A stretch of DNA of 64,000 nt from Monodelphis domestica. Taxonomy: Eukaryota > Chordata > Mammalia > Didelphimorphia > Didelphidae. Each line of letters starts with the position of its first letter. Position 1 is the first letter of the stretch. Below are positions 46,881 through 58,705 of the stretch, piece by piece. The position numbers were made by a program, and so were the translations under genes. The stretch is from assembly GCF_027887165.1 (NCBI RefSeq), contig NC_077227.1, positions 77,754,988 to 77,818,987 on the forward strand, given 5' to 3'. A model generated the notes under the pieces. That model was not told where the DNA came from. It worked only from the letters and a program-made list of their open reading frames with translations, and ran no database searches.

Positions 46881-48280
46881 CTCAAATGCCAGTTCCTGTT
46901 CTCTAGCTGGGAACTCAGAGAAGGTTGTTTCATTCTCCATTTTTGGTTTCAAGTTCTTCTAAGATTGTTGCCCCATCATTTCAGCTGCCAACTCCTACAA
47001 ATCATAGGAGGAAGAAGAGAAGAGAATATCTTAATATCATCTGGACTATACTAGGATGGACTTCATGGCCTAGTATACTTTCAGCTTTAATAATGAAAGT
47101 GCTAAGACCTATAAAATTTAGTTATTTCATTTTCTTTTTTTGCTGTTTGTTTTTAAAGATTTTAAAATGGAATCTCTAACATGATTTTTGCAGCCAGCTC
47201 CATACGGCAGAAAGGGGCCCCAAACCTAGAATAAGGAGGAGCTTTGTACAATGATTACTCAGCTCTGCAGTTCTTCAGACTATAATCTTCATAAAAAGCC
47301 CAAGTCAGCCTTTGGTGTGGACATGTGGACTCTTGTAATTTGGATCTATTGGGGTGGGGGAGGTGGTGTTACTTCTGGGATAAAGAGTGGTAGAGAGGAC
47401 TGGAGCCCTAAACTAGAAAGAATGTGCTTGAGGACACTTCAAGGACTGGCTACTCCTAGGGAAACAAGAGGCAGGATGGATGAGGCTGGCACATTCCACC
47501 TTAGTGATGACTCTGTCCCCTTTCCCAGAAATATTTCTTCCACCAGCCTACACTCAGGCCTGATATCCACCGTCACAGCTTCCCTCTTTTAGCTTCTGAC
47601 ATTTTCTCCTTTTAACATGCAAATTTCACCTTCAAAAAATGATGCTATTCCAAGAAAGCAGAATCAAAACAGCAAATACACATCACCTGCTACCATATTC
47701 AAAATAACAGCCAGAAAATCTTGTAAGTTCTCTTTTTAAGATAGAGAAAAGATTGGGAGAGAGCACAAAGCAAAGATGTTGCTGTGATTTTAAATTTATG
47801 ATGTGTCTGCCTTTTAAAATAAATTTTAATGTATAGTATTAAATTAATTTCTATTAGCTAATTTTATTTACTTTATAATTGTTTATCATATAATTAATTT
47901 AATACATTTTAAGGGACTTATTATTTTACTGATGTAAAGAAACTCCTTCCATCAATACAAATGGGTCAGTCCTCTTAGAGAGTTGCTTCCCATGGCTATG
48001 AGGCTAGTACGTGTCAGAGCTACCACTCCAGCTTAGGTCTCCTGATCTCAAGGATAGCCATTCTGCCAATTTATACTTTTTTCTTTCTCTGAAATATAAG
48101 ACTTTATGATTTTCTGTATTATTTCATTCAATGCCCCTGGGACAATAGTTACCAATTACCTCTGGGAGACAGTAACACCAAGATTCTCAGCTATTTTAGC
48201 ACAAATGAACTTAGCAACTTTCCAGTGACAGCTAAAAAAGAGCAATTCCCTGAAGAATAAAGGCACATGAAGAGACATTG
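46881..48280. other. No gene; AT-rich unique block at 47590-47940
   Basis: No repeat recognised. A perfect octamer ATGCAAAT lies near 47619-47626 and TAAT-rich text at 47840-47910. Confidence 0.35.
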
Positions 48281-48282
48281 AG

Positions 48283-48456
48283 GTAGCTCAGTGAATAGAG
48301 CACCAGCCATGGAGTCAGGAAAACCTGGGTTCAAATATGGCCTCAGACACTTCCTAGTTGTGTGACTCTGGGCAAGTCACTTAACCTCATTCACCTAAAT
48401 CTTGCCCTTCTGCCTTAAAGTTGTTACTAAAAGAGAAGGTAAGAATTTTTGTAAAA
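48283..48456 (+). repeat. Marsupial tRNA-derived SINE, short-tail variant
   Basis: Head gaggtagctcagtgaatag, core cagacacttcctagttgtg, tail gagaaggtaagaattttt. Confidence 0.83.
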
Positions 48457-48542
48457 CATTTCCTTTGGTTTACTTGTTCCCTTAAGTAAAAGGGATTGCA
48501 AATGTTTCTTAACATTTCTTTTCACATTTAATAAAATAGCTT

Positions 48543-48660
48543 AAAAAATTTTTTTAAGAAACCCTTGCCTTCTGTCTTAGAATGGATACTAAGTATTAGT
48601 TCCAAGGTAGAAGAGCAGTAGGCTAGACAATTGGGGTTAAGTGGTTGCACAGGGGCTCTT
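48543..48660 (-). repeat. Marsupial tRNA-derived SINE, 3' part
   Basis: Antisense tail ttgccttctgtcttagaat and part of the core; head missing. Confidence 0.8.
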
Positions 48661-48689
48661 AGCTAAATAAAGTGACTTCTTAATTGAGG

Positions 48690-49335
48690 ACTAGCTTGTT
48701 AGTCTAGAAACATTAACCATAATACAAGCACTGTACTGAACACTGAAGAAATAAAGGAAAAAGACAGCCCCTACTCTTAAGGACCTAATGGGGGAGACGA
48801 CCTGCAAATAACTACATAGAAACACAATATGTACAGGATTGGAGATAATCAGCATAAAGAAGTCACTGGAATTAGAAAAGGCTCCCTGCAGAAGGTAGGA
48901 CTTGAAGGAAGCCAGGGGAGCCAAGAAGCAGAGATGAGGAGGGAGAGAGTTCTAGGCATGGGGGACAGGAAATAAAGATGCTCTGGGTTGGGAGATGAAG
49001 TGTCTTATTTCAAGAATAGCCAGGAGGCCACAGTCATTAAATCTCAGAGAACATGGTAGGGAGGGGAGAGTAACAAGGTGTAAGAAGATTGAAAATGGGA
49101 AAATCTGGGTTAGAAGGGCTGTGAACACTAAATAAAGGTCCTGGAGGTGATAGGGAGCCACAGGATTTTACTGAGTAGGAGGGATGATGAAGTCAGACTA
49201 ATGCTTCAGAAAGATCACATTTGCCATCTGAGTGGAGGATGTATTGGAGCTGGGAGAGACATTTGGCAGGCAGACCAAACAGCCTGCTACCACAATGGTT
49301 CAGTTAGTGATGAAGGCTTGAGCAGAAAGAATGCT
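48690..49335 (-). repeat. L2-type LINE, antisense, long
   Basis: Ordered phrases: ggacctaatgggggagac, cttgaaggaagccaggg, ctggaggtgatagggagcc, gaaagatcacatttgcc. Confidence 0.65.
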
Positions 49336-49344
49336 GACCAGTGA

Positions 49345-49550
49345 AAAGGGCACTGGGCTCAAGGCAGGAAATTGAAAGTACCATCTCAGCTACTGACTAG
49401 GCATGTGATCATGGGAGAGTAATTAATTCCTCCAGACCAAGGATGTCTCATTTGTAAAATGGAAATACTACACCATCACCCTTTTAAAGTCGTTACAGGG
49501 AAGCTCATTACCAACCTTGAAGTGGGACAGAAATGTGAGTTATCCAAGAG
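49345..49550 (+). repeat. MIR-like SINE
   Basis: agctactgactaggcatgtg, then ctcatttgtaaaatgga. Confidence 0.6.
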
Positions 49551-49555
49551 TTAAT

Positions 49556-49900
49556 CAATCATGATAAACCTGTGGAGGCTGCCTTTCTGATCAGATCGGT
49601 GCCTTGGGAAGATTAGCTTGGCAATTATATACTGGATGGATTAGGGGTTGGGGTCAGGGAAGAGACTGTCATCAAAGAGGCCAGTGGTAGAGTCGGGGGA
49701 CAGCTGTAATCATTCAGGTTGGAGACAAGAAAGACCTGAACTAGAGGGACAACATTGAGAGTAAGAAGGAGGAATTCAGCAAGGCAAAAGATGTTGGGAA
49801 GAAAAAAATCCAGATGTAAAGAATGATTGGAAATGGAAAGTAATTGAGGTTTTGGGGGTGGGATCCAAAATGAGTTTAAGGTTTTGAATGGTTTAAAAAA
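49556..49900 (-). repeat. L2 LINE, antisense
   Basis: L2 antisense order: tgatcagatcggtgcc, tgtaatcattcaggttgg. Confidence 0.55.
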
Positions 49901-49946
49901 AACTGTCATTTATATAGAGCTACAAGATTTACAAAGTATTCCAGAG

Positions 49947-50140
49947 GGCAGCTAGATAGTTCCAGTAGATAGAGAAACAGACCTGGAAACAGTGGGTTCT
50001 AGGTTCAAATCTAGCCTCAAACTCTTCCTAACTGTGTGACCCTGGCCAAGTCACATAACTCCCATTGCCTAGCCTTTACCAGTGTTTTGTCAATCCAATA
50101 TAGTATTGATTCTAAGACAAAGGGTGAGGGTTTAAAAGAA
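49947..50140 (+). repeat. Marsupial tRNA-derived SINE
   Basis: Full copy; flanks aaagtattcca and aaagtattttt resemble a worn target duplication. Confidence 0.85.
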
Positions 50141-50159
50141 AAAGTATTTTTCCATTCAT

Positions 50160-50430
50160 TATCTCATTTTAGCTTCACAAAAACCCTTAAAGTAATAATA
50201 ATGATAGCTAATATTTATATAGTGTTTACTATGTGCTAAGCACAATACTCAGTGTTTTACAATTATAATTTCATTTGGTCCTCACAACAACCCTTGGAGG
50301 TAGGTTTTCATTTTACAAATGAGGAAATTAAAGCAAATGAAGGTTAAGTTACCTGCCTAAGGTTACACTGCTAGTAAGTGTGAATTCAGGTGTTCCTGAG
50401 TCTTCCTGGCACTCTATCTGCTATGCCATC
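50160..50430 (-). repeat. MIR-like SINE, long
   Basis: Antisense: actatgtgctaagcacaat, ctcacaacaacccttgg, aatgaggaaattaaag, ctatctgctatgcc. Confidence 0.65.
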
Positions 50431-50784
50431 CATTTTACAGATGAGTAAACTATCTTGGAATGTTTCCTGGTTATATCATAATTACGAGCAGCAGAATTTG
50501 AACCCAGGCCTTCCCTTTTTCCAAGTCTAGTTCCAAGCCCACAATGCCATACTAAACCTGGGTAATTTGAAGCATTAGTGGGTACCATACACAAAAAAGA
50601 ATACCCAGATATCGACTGTAACTAAATAATAGCAGCTGACATTGAAGACACCCTTTAAGCAATATGCTCTGCCTACATTGTCTCATTTGAACCTAATAGC
50701 AATTTTGTACTGTGGGTATTATACTGTGTACTATTGTACTATGATCTCCATTTTATAAATAACAACACATTTTTTAAAAGCGAC

Positions 50785-52275
50785 AGACCCCCACAAGTAT
50801 GTGTCACCCCTTGGAAATCTACTCCTTCCCCTCGTCTTGATCTGCAGATGCCTCCATCTCCATCTGCCATTGCCCGATTCTGACTTCATTTTCATTCTTT
50901 CCCAATCTTGTCTGTATATAGCTAAACACTCAACCCCACTTTTATCCTTAAACCCTTTGTACCCTTATCTTTTCACTGCTCATGGATTGCCAAATATAGC
51001 CCTGCTTGCTCCTGTTGTCTGCCTACCTGCCTCCTCCCCTCTGACTGAGATACTGATGAAGAGAATTTGAGGAAGTCATATGACTTCACTGACTAGATAT
51101 ATTACAAATTAATGGTACTCAATCTCAAGTGGGTCCTTGCTGCAACAAGGCAATGTTTTTATCCTCCCTTAATTATTTCTGTTATCTCATTCCTGTCAGA
51201 AGCCATTCCAAACCCCCTCTCCTTAAGCATCCCACAGTTCCTCCCTTTCTTCTACCCCCCACCACCAGCTGAAGATCTCAACTTCTTACTGAGAAAATTT
51301 AGGTCTTTTATACTGAGCTCCCACTTCTCCTTGTCCCTTGAAATCAACCTCCATTCTCTCTCCCTTTCCTCCTGACTGTGATAATGAAGTGGCCCTTCCT
51401 CCCAAGACCTCTACATGGGCCCTTGACCCTATCCCCTCAGAAGATTGCTTCATCAATCATTCCCTTTCCTCCTGCCTCCTCATCTGCCCAAGTTTCCTCC
51501 TGCCTCAAAATAAAAAGAAACCAAAAAATCATTCCCTTTCCTCCTGTCTCCTCACCTGCCCAAGTTTCCTCCTGCCTCAAAATAAAAAGAAACCAAAAAA
51601 TCTCCTTTGTTATTCCCTCAATCTATAATCCTTTTCCTTTCTTCCATTTCTCAAACTTCTAGAGAAAAATGTCCACATTACTTACCTCAATTTCCCCTTT
51701 CTCACTCACTCCTCAGTTCTTTGTATCCTTTTGACTTGACTGAAACAACTCCCTCCAAAGTTACCAGCAATATTTCATTGCCTGATGTGATGGTCTTTTT
51801 ATCTATCCTCATCCTTGTTGACCTTTGATGCTTTGGAAAACTGTCGACTATCCTGTCTTCCTGGATATTTTTTCCTCTTTGGTACACTTCTTTCTCCTCG
51901 TTCTTCTCCTAATGGTCTGAGTGCTCCTTCAAAGTCTTCTTTGCTGACTCTTTAACTATAACTTGCCTTCTCATTATTGAGTGCCCCAAGGCTCTGTCCT
52001 GAGTCCTCTTCTGCTGATCTCAACAATTCCCATAGATTTGATTATCTCTATGTGGATGACTCAAAATTACATCTAGCCCCAGCCTCATTCCTAAGCTTCT
52101 ATTCCTTATCATTGACTATCTATTAGATATTTCAAGCTGGATATGCAGGAGACATTTTGAATTCAACTTTTTCAAAACAGAACTTCTTCCCCTAAAAAAT
52201 ACCTGTCTTCCAAACTTTGCTATTTCTATGGAAGGAACCACTGTTCTTCCAGTCTTCTAGACTGCAACCTCACAA
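50785..52275 (+). mobile_element. L2/CR1-type LINE with reverse-transcriptase remnants
   Basis: About 1.5 kb in L2 order. Near 51985-52075 the translation gives VPQGSVLSPLLL-like text, then YVDDSKLHL-type catalytic-loop sequence, and later LLDISSW-like text, as in L2/CR1 reverse transcriptase. Stops and frameshifts make it dead. A 72-bp tandem duplication lies at 51458-51601. Confidence 0.72.
51458..51601 (+). repeat. 72-bp tandem duplication inside the L2
   Basis: 51458-51529 and 51530-51601 differ at only a few positions (cctgcctcctcatctg versus cctgtctcctcacctg), so the duplication is much younger than the L2. Confidence 0.93.
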
Positions 52276-52308
52276 AGCTAAAGAAGGTTCTATAAGATTT
52301 ATCTCCTA

Positions 52309-52500
52309 GGGGGAAGCTAGGTTGCTCAGTGGATAGAGAGCCAGAGAGGGAGGTCCAGGATTCGAATGTGGCCTTAGATACTTTCTAGCTGTATAACCCT
52401 AAGTAAGTCACCTAACCCTAACTGCTGAGCCCTTATCACTCTTCTACCTTGGAACCAATACACAGTATTTTTCCAAGATGTAAGGTAAAGTTTTAAGAAA
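52309..52500 (+). repeat. Marsupial tRNA-derived SINE with perfect 15-bp target duplication
   Basis: aagatttatctccta at 52294-52308 and 52501-52515 marks the insertion exactly. Confidence 0.94.
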
Positions 52501-52658
52501 AAGATTTATCTCCTACATAAATGGTTCGCACAGTTTAGTCTATGAAGGGCTTCACAGGACACTGTCAGGAGGACTTTTGGTTACTGGGGATTTGAAAAAC
52601 AAAGAAGTCCAATTCAGACTAACTGCATTAAATTGAAGATGTACAAGGAAGAGAGGTT

Positions 52659-54765
52659 TAGAAGTGAATCCAAGATGACAAAGTAGCAAGAAATACAGAG
52701 AACAATCGCCCCATTCCCAAAACTTTTCCAAATATGTCCAGAAAATTTACCAGATGAAATTCTGATGGAGAAATCTGAGGAAAAGTCATAATAAAATACA
52801 CTGTTGGTGGGACTATGAACTGATATAACCATTCTGGAGGGCAATATGGAACCACACTCAAAGGGTCATAAAATTATGCCAACCATTTGACCCACCACTA
52901 TTGTGTCTATATCCCAAAGAGATCAGAGATCTGTACCAAAATATTTTTGTAGTTCTTTTTGTAGTGGCAAAGAATTGGAAACTGAGGGGTTGACTATCCC
53001 TTGGGGAATGAAGGAGCAAGTTGTGGTATATGGTTATAATGGAATATTACTACACCATAAGAACAGTGAACAGGAGAAGATCAGAAAGACCTTGAAAGAA
53101 ATTGCAGCCAAGATGACAGCTTAGTAGCAATGAAAGCTGAAACTACTCTGACAATCCTTCAAAACCAATCCTTTAAAAGTGGCTCAAAAGAATAGGAGTC
53201 AAAAAAGAATGAGGGGGCTCTCCCAATAAAATCAACTTGAAAGGGAGGCATAAAGGGTCATTTTTCACAGGATAAGGGAAAGCAGGTAGCAAAACTGCAC
53301 ACAGAGTAGTGCTGGCTGACCACTCCATTTATTGCTTCAGTTTCTGATCCTGGGCATAGGCCAACTTCAGGATCTCAGGACCCTACCTACACCAACAACA
53401 GAACACCCTACACCCCAGACCCATCCCTTGAAGTCCCATGTCCTGGCACCAGCCCACAGTGAGGCCCAGAAATCCATAGAACTTGGTCCTTTCAAGTCTG
53501 CTGTGGTAAAGTCAGGGCAAAATAGCTCAGAGTGCTGAATCCTGCAAACCATTAGCAAAGGAGACAATCTTCAGCTTTCAGAATTCGCAGTCCATAGGAA
53601 AAAAAAAAGGCTGGGAAATTGAGCAAACAGCAAAAGAAACACCTAACCATAGAAAATTTCTATGGTAACAAAAAGCAAAGTACAGAATCAATGGGGGATG
53701 GTAAGATCCAAGCAATCACATGCAAAACTTTGAAGAAAAATGGGAACTTTCTCAGACACTTGAAGAACTCAAAAAGGAACTAAAAAATCAAATAAGTGGA
53801 AGAAAAATGGGAGAAAGAAATGAAAGTAATGCAAAAAGGAAATAAAAGCTTAAGAAGCAAAATTGGTCAACTGGAAAAATAGGCATAAAAATCCAATGGA
53901 AAAAGAGTTCTAAGAAAAGTAGAATGAACCAAATGGAAAATAAGGAACAAAAGGTCATGGAAGAAATTCATTCTTTAAAAATTATCATTGGACAAATAGA
54001 AACTAATGACTTCAGAAGACATAAAGAAACAATAAAACAAAAACAAAAGAATGAAAAAATAGAAGAAAACATGAAATATCTTATTTAAAAAAACAACTGA
54101 CCTAGAAAATAGATCCAGGAGAGACAATTTAAGAATTATTGGACTACCTGAAAGTCATAATTTTAAAAAGCCTATACATTATGTTACCAGAAATTATCAA
54201 AGAAAATTGCCCTGATATTCTTGAACAAGTGGGGTAAAATAGAAATTGAAAGAAGTCAAGTCAAGAGCTCCTAGGTCAAGGAGAAAATACTGCAAGCAGC
54301 CAGAAAGAAGGACATGAAAAGACTTATAAGAACTGATAGCTGAATGAAGTAAGCATAATGAAGAGAACAATATGTATAGCAATAGAAATATATGATGATC
54401 AGCTGTGAAGATCTAAACCAGTATCAGCAAAGTAAGTTTCCAAGATAACCACAAAAGGCTTATGATGAAAAATTTTAACCAAAGCCAAAGAAGAAACTGT
54501 TGGAGTCTGAGTACAGAGCAAAGCATGTCATCTTTCACTTTATTTCCTTTATGAGTTTTATGCTATATGTGTAATATGTATCTTCTGTCATGACATGAGC
54601 AATGTGGAAATATGTATTGCATGAAAGCACTGGTATAATATATATTAGACCTCAAGAAGGGGGGAAGGAGAGGGTAGAAGAAAATCTGAATCCTAAAATG
54701 TCAGAAAACAGTTGCCAAAAATTGTTCCTACATAGAACTGAAAAATAAATAAGTCATAGAGAGTC
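52659..54765 (+). mobile_element. Mosaic L1 LINE (5' end, 3' region, 5' end plus ORF1, rest of 3' region)
   Basis: 52659-52790 is an L1 leader; 52793-53093 is L1 3' region (tttgacccaccactattg, gtggcaaagaattggaa). 53101-54302 starts a new leader (agccaagatgacagctta) and carries ORF1 text including agaattattggactacctg. 54315-54765 resumes the 3' region where the first part broke off. All frames are broken. Confidence 0.7.
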
Positions 54766-54994
54766 GTTTTTCTAGCCCAGGTCAGTATAGGAACATAGAT
54801 AGAGATGTAAATAGATATTGGGGAAAGGGTCTGGTCAGGAAAATACCAGTTAAAGCATTCCATTGGAAGTCAGAGGCTTTATACCAGGGCAAGAGGAGGT
54901 CCCAAACCCATATATACATACCCCTATTAAGCAGGTACCATTATATATACATATATATTATATGTGTATGTATCCTATAGGTACATAGTTATTT

Positions 54995-55115
54995 GCATGT
55001 TGTCTCTCCTTTAATCTCCTTGAGGGCAAAAACTATGGTTTTAGCTTTCTTTGTATCCCAAGCAATTAGCATAGTGCCTGGCATGTCATAAGAACTTAAT
55101 AAATGTGTACCAACT
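54995..55115 (+). repeat. L2 LINE 3' end
   Basis: aatctccttgagggcaaaa, agcatagtgcctggcatg, ttaataaatgtgtacc. Confidence 0.65.
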
Positions 55116-55566
55116 GGCCAACCAAGAGCCTTGTTAGGCAATTGGTCTTTGGAGACCAAGATACAGTCTTCATATAAGAGAGCATACTAGTAATAAAGAG
55201 GGCATGACAAGAGTCAGGAGATACCTTGGTGAGAGGCAGTGGAGTTGAAACACAAAAGAGAAACTAGTTGAGGACAGGTGACTGTGTGGATCTACACATT
55301 TTCCCCTTAAGTTCTCATTATTGTGTATGGAAGAATAGTCCAGAGTTGAACCTTAATTCTGTTCTAGGGCCCATATACAGAATGTTACCAGGATTAGAGA
55401 GGTAAATGATGAGGAGACATAATCAGACCTAGAATCAGTCTAGCATTGCCAATCTGGATTATATCCACTGCACTCACTTCTGGTTTCCCCTGTAAACCTT
55501 GAAATTTCTCAGACTTGTGAATGTTAAAAATTTCCCCATTGGACTGGGAACATTCCCCATTTTGAT

Positions 55567-55700
55567 GAGAAAACTCCTTGCTATGGGAGAACCTCTACTC
55601 CACCCGTACTTAAGTCTGCTTTATGGGAGAAAAATCCTTGCTATGGGAGGACCTCTACTCCACCCGTACTTAAGACTGCTTTAGGGGAGAAAACTCCTTG
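55567..55700 (+). repeat. 60-bp tandem repeat (about 2.2 copies) in LTR U3
   Basis: The unit gagaaaactccttgctatgg... repeats at a period of exactly 60 bp at 55567, 55627 and partially at 55687. Confidence 0.95.
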
Positions 55701-55854
55701 CTAAACAATGAAAGTACTTGGACCCATGCTTATAATAAGGCAAGGAGTTCTTTGAGCCAGGCCTGTTTTTAGAATTGATACAATGAGATGCTAGGTACCT
55801 AAAAGGGTCGGGCAAGTTTTCTCTCAATGAGATTAGTTGACTCAGCTGTGTTTT

Positions 55855-55936
55855 CACTGGTTCAGACTTACTGAGGAGATTAGTCAACACAGTAGCATTT
55901 TTTCTGGTTCAGACTTACTGAGGAGATTTGTCAACT
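55855..55936 (+). repeat. 47-bp tandem repeat in LTR U3
   Basis: ctggttcagacttactgagg occurs at 55857 and again at 55904. Confidence 0.92.
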
Positions 55937-56695
55937 TAGCAAGAATTCAGATGGGCAGTCCTTTGGAAAATGTCTACAGTGATTGGTAGATATAAGGACT
56001 TAGGGGAGGTGACATAGGAGAAAAACCTCCTATATAAGAAGCAGAATCTCTTGAGAAAAAAAGAAGAGAATCCTTTTGGAGGATCTCTGATGAGGATCGC
56101 TTGGGAAGAATCTCTTGAGAGAGGCTCTGGAGAAGGGAAGCTCTTGGAGGACAATCTCTAAGGAGGTCTCGCTGGAGCTCCTCTGAGGGGACTCTGTCCC
56201 TCTGGAGGCTCTGGAGAGAGGTCCTTTGGAACAGTCTCTGGCTGGAAGGCTCTTTAAGGAGGACTCTGGCTGGAACTCTCTCTGGTGAAGTCAGTTGAGC
56301 TGGAGCTGGCCTGGTGTCACTAGAATCCTTGCTTAGACAGACCTTGTGGTGAGTGTTAAAAGACTGACTGACTGATCTCTCTCTCTTAAGACTCGGGTCT
56401 AGGCCATGTTGGCTTAAGGCCCTTCATACTTGTTTCCTTTTTCTCTCTTTCTCTCTTTTCTTTAATTCCACATTTGTATTAATTAAATCTCTATAAACCC
56501 AGTTGACTTGGGTATTTGAATAATTGGGAATATTTCCCTGGAAACCACCTTATATTTGATTTAAAAACCAAGACACTGTAGTGAAACATATTTCTGCGGT
56601 CAAATTTACTCACCCTCTCTTATATCTATCACAATTTATATCTTCCACTATTTTAATCACTACAGTTTAAGACCTCAACCATTTTAAATCTAACA

Positions 56696-57147
56696 TCCCT
56701 TCCCAGAGAAGAAGGTTCTAGGGGTCCAGGATAAGCATGACTCACTAAAGATCTGAGGATTCTATTAGAACCCTGATGAGAAGTGAAGCTGAGCTGACAG
56801 TTTAGAGGAATAAAAATGGGACTGCATGGGCTCATGAGTTCCAATCCCCTGCACCAGGAATTAAGGGAGTCCCTCTGGCATGGGCTCTGGCTCCTCCCAG
56901 CAGAATCACTCCATCCCTTACTGGGCACTTCAGCAGTGTCTCTCTGCACTAAAGTGGCTTGGAAGCTATCCAATAGATGGCTGTGCTTTAAGACAACATG
57001 CAGGCTACAGTTTCTAAGAAAAGATCTGGATACCTGAATGAGGAGCAAGGAAGAGAGTTAAAGGAGTGTATTACCTGCCAGAGTCCCTGACTTTCCAAAA
57101 AAAAAACCAAGACCAATGCAAACTTTTCTTTAACTCTGTCCCTGCAG
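56696..57147. other. Spacer between the two LTRs, no gene recognised
   Basis: Unique-looking. The minus-strand frame at 56653-57048 (131 codons) overlaps the LTR end and has no known domain; there is no retroviral internal sequence. Confidence 0.4.
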
Positions 57148-57249
57148 GGCATAGAGCACTTTGTGGTACAGAAGATAGAGTATTGGCCCTAAAGCCTGGA
57201 AGATTCATGTTCCTAAATTGCAATCTGGCCTCAGAGACGTACTAACTGT
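57148..57249 (+). repeat. 5' half of a long MIR-related SINE split by an LTR
   Basis: Head and core up to gtactaactgt; the continuation lies at 58072. Confidence 0.75.
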
Positions 57250-58071
57250 TGTGAACCTTAAAAGTACTTAAACCCATACTTAAGCCATGCCTATTTTTAG
57301 AACTAATACAAAGGGGTGCTAAGTACCTATAAAGGTCAGGCAACTTGTGAACTTACAAGGAACAAAGAGGTGAGAACTTACTCAGAGATTTTAGTCTACT
57401 CAGGTGTTGATTACTCAAAAGTTTAGTCTACTCGGGTGTGAATTCAGAATGGGCTGTTCTTTGGAAAACATCTACTGTGATTGGTAGATGGAAGAACTTA
57501 GGGGAGGTGACATAGGAGAAAATGCCCTTTAAAAGGAGATGAAAAGCTCTCTGGAAACAGTCAGCTGGGAAAGGCTGCCTTAAAGGATCTCTCTCGGGAC
57601 TCTCTCGGGGACATTCATTCAGATTCAGGAGGATTGGAGCTGGTGAAGTCAGCTGAGATGGAGCTGGCCTGTTGTCACTAGAATCCTTGCTTGGACAGAT
57701 CTTGTGGTGAGTGATTAAAGACTGACTGATCTCTCAAGACTCAGGTCTAGGCCATGTTGGCTTAAGGCCCTTCATACTCATGCCTTTCTTATTCTTTCTC
57801 TCCTTTTCTTTAATTCCTCATTTGTATTAATTAAAATCTCTATAAAACCCAGTTGACTTGGGTATATTCATAATTGGGAATATTTCCCTTATATATTTGA
57901 TTTAAAAACAAAACACTGTAGTGAAAACATATTTTCTGCGGTCACAATTTACTCACCCACTCTTATATCTACTACAATTTAAGTCTTTCACTATTTTAAT
58001 CACTACAGTTTAAGGCCTCAACTATTTTTAATTCTTACAGTTTATGGCAACCACTCTTTTTAAATGTTACA
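57250..58071 (+). mobile_element. Solo LTR with 4-bp target duplication
   Basis: Begins TGTGAACCTT and ends ATGTTACA. ctgt at 57246-57249 is repeated at 58072-58075, and the flanks rejoin to an uninterrupted SINE core (actaactgtgtgaccctgg). The 4-bp duplication suggests a gammaretrovirus-like (class I) element. An ATTAAA-type signal lies near 57830. Closely related to 55491-56695. Confidence 0.9.
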
Positions 58072-58236
58072 CTGTGTGACCCTGGACAAGTCACTAAACC
58101 CTACTTGACCTAAGCTCTCTCATCCACAAAATGAGCTGGAGAAGGAAATTGCAAATCATTCCAGTATCTTTGCCAAGAAAACCCTAAATGGAGCCATGAA
58201 GAGTCAGACGTGATTGGAATGACTGAACAGCAACTA
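58072..58236 (+). repeat. 3' half of the SINE split by the LTR
   Basis: gtgtgaccctggacaagtca through gagctggagaaggaaat and ggaatgactgaacagc. Confidence 0.78.
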
Positions 58237-58462
58237 CTACAGGGTATGGGGGATCCAGTCAAGAACAGTGGACTCCCTTCTTCCTGGTTTCCCTAAGCTA
58301 GAACTGAGGCCAAGAGAAGATGTTGAGGAAACTATAAGGAAATGGCAGCAATACAGAATAAAATCAGAGTTAGGGCTTAGGACCAATTAACAGAGTCACT
58401 CTGTCTAGAATCATAAAATGTTAAAGCTGAGAAGGACCCTACAAGTCATCTAGTTTAAGAGT

Positions 58463-58705
58463 TTCTTCACTTGGGATCTATGAAATTGGATTTGGTTTTA
58501 TGGTCATTTGAATAACTTGGTATTTCAATATTTCCTCATTTGTAAAATGAAGATGATCTCTAAATTTCCTTCCAATTCTAAATTTGCTCTTGGTATTTCA
58601 ATATATTTGGCTTCCTTTGTGATCCTATGTATTTTACCTTATATATTTTTAAAACAATGCTTTGAAAAGGGGTCCAGAAGCTTTATCAGACTGCCAGTGG
58701 GCTTC
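58463..58705 (+). mobile_element. Short hAT-like non-autonomous element with a MIR piece
   Basis: Third copy of the 9396/14224 family: gatcctatgtattttacctt, aaaggggtccagaagc, cagactgccagtggg. A MIR-like phrase (cctcatttgtaaaatgaag) interrupts it. Confidence 0.45.

Larger units (their letters stand above)
55491..56695 (+). mobile_element. Solo LTR of an endogenous retrovirus, longer copy
   Basis: Starts TGTAAACCTTGAAA and ends CTAACA (TG...CA), parallel to the LTR at 57250. A TATATAAG box lies at 56031 and an ATTAAA signal at 56482, giving plus orientation. Flanks tcccc and tccct are a possible worn target duplication. It is longer than its neighbour because of tandem repeats in the U3 part. 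No viral gene is adjacent. Confidence 0.8.

Noticed and set aside
55491..58075. A single provirus with two LTRs
   Set aside because: The spacer lacks gag/pol/env-like sequence and the second LTR has its own 4-bp target duplication inside a SINE.
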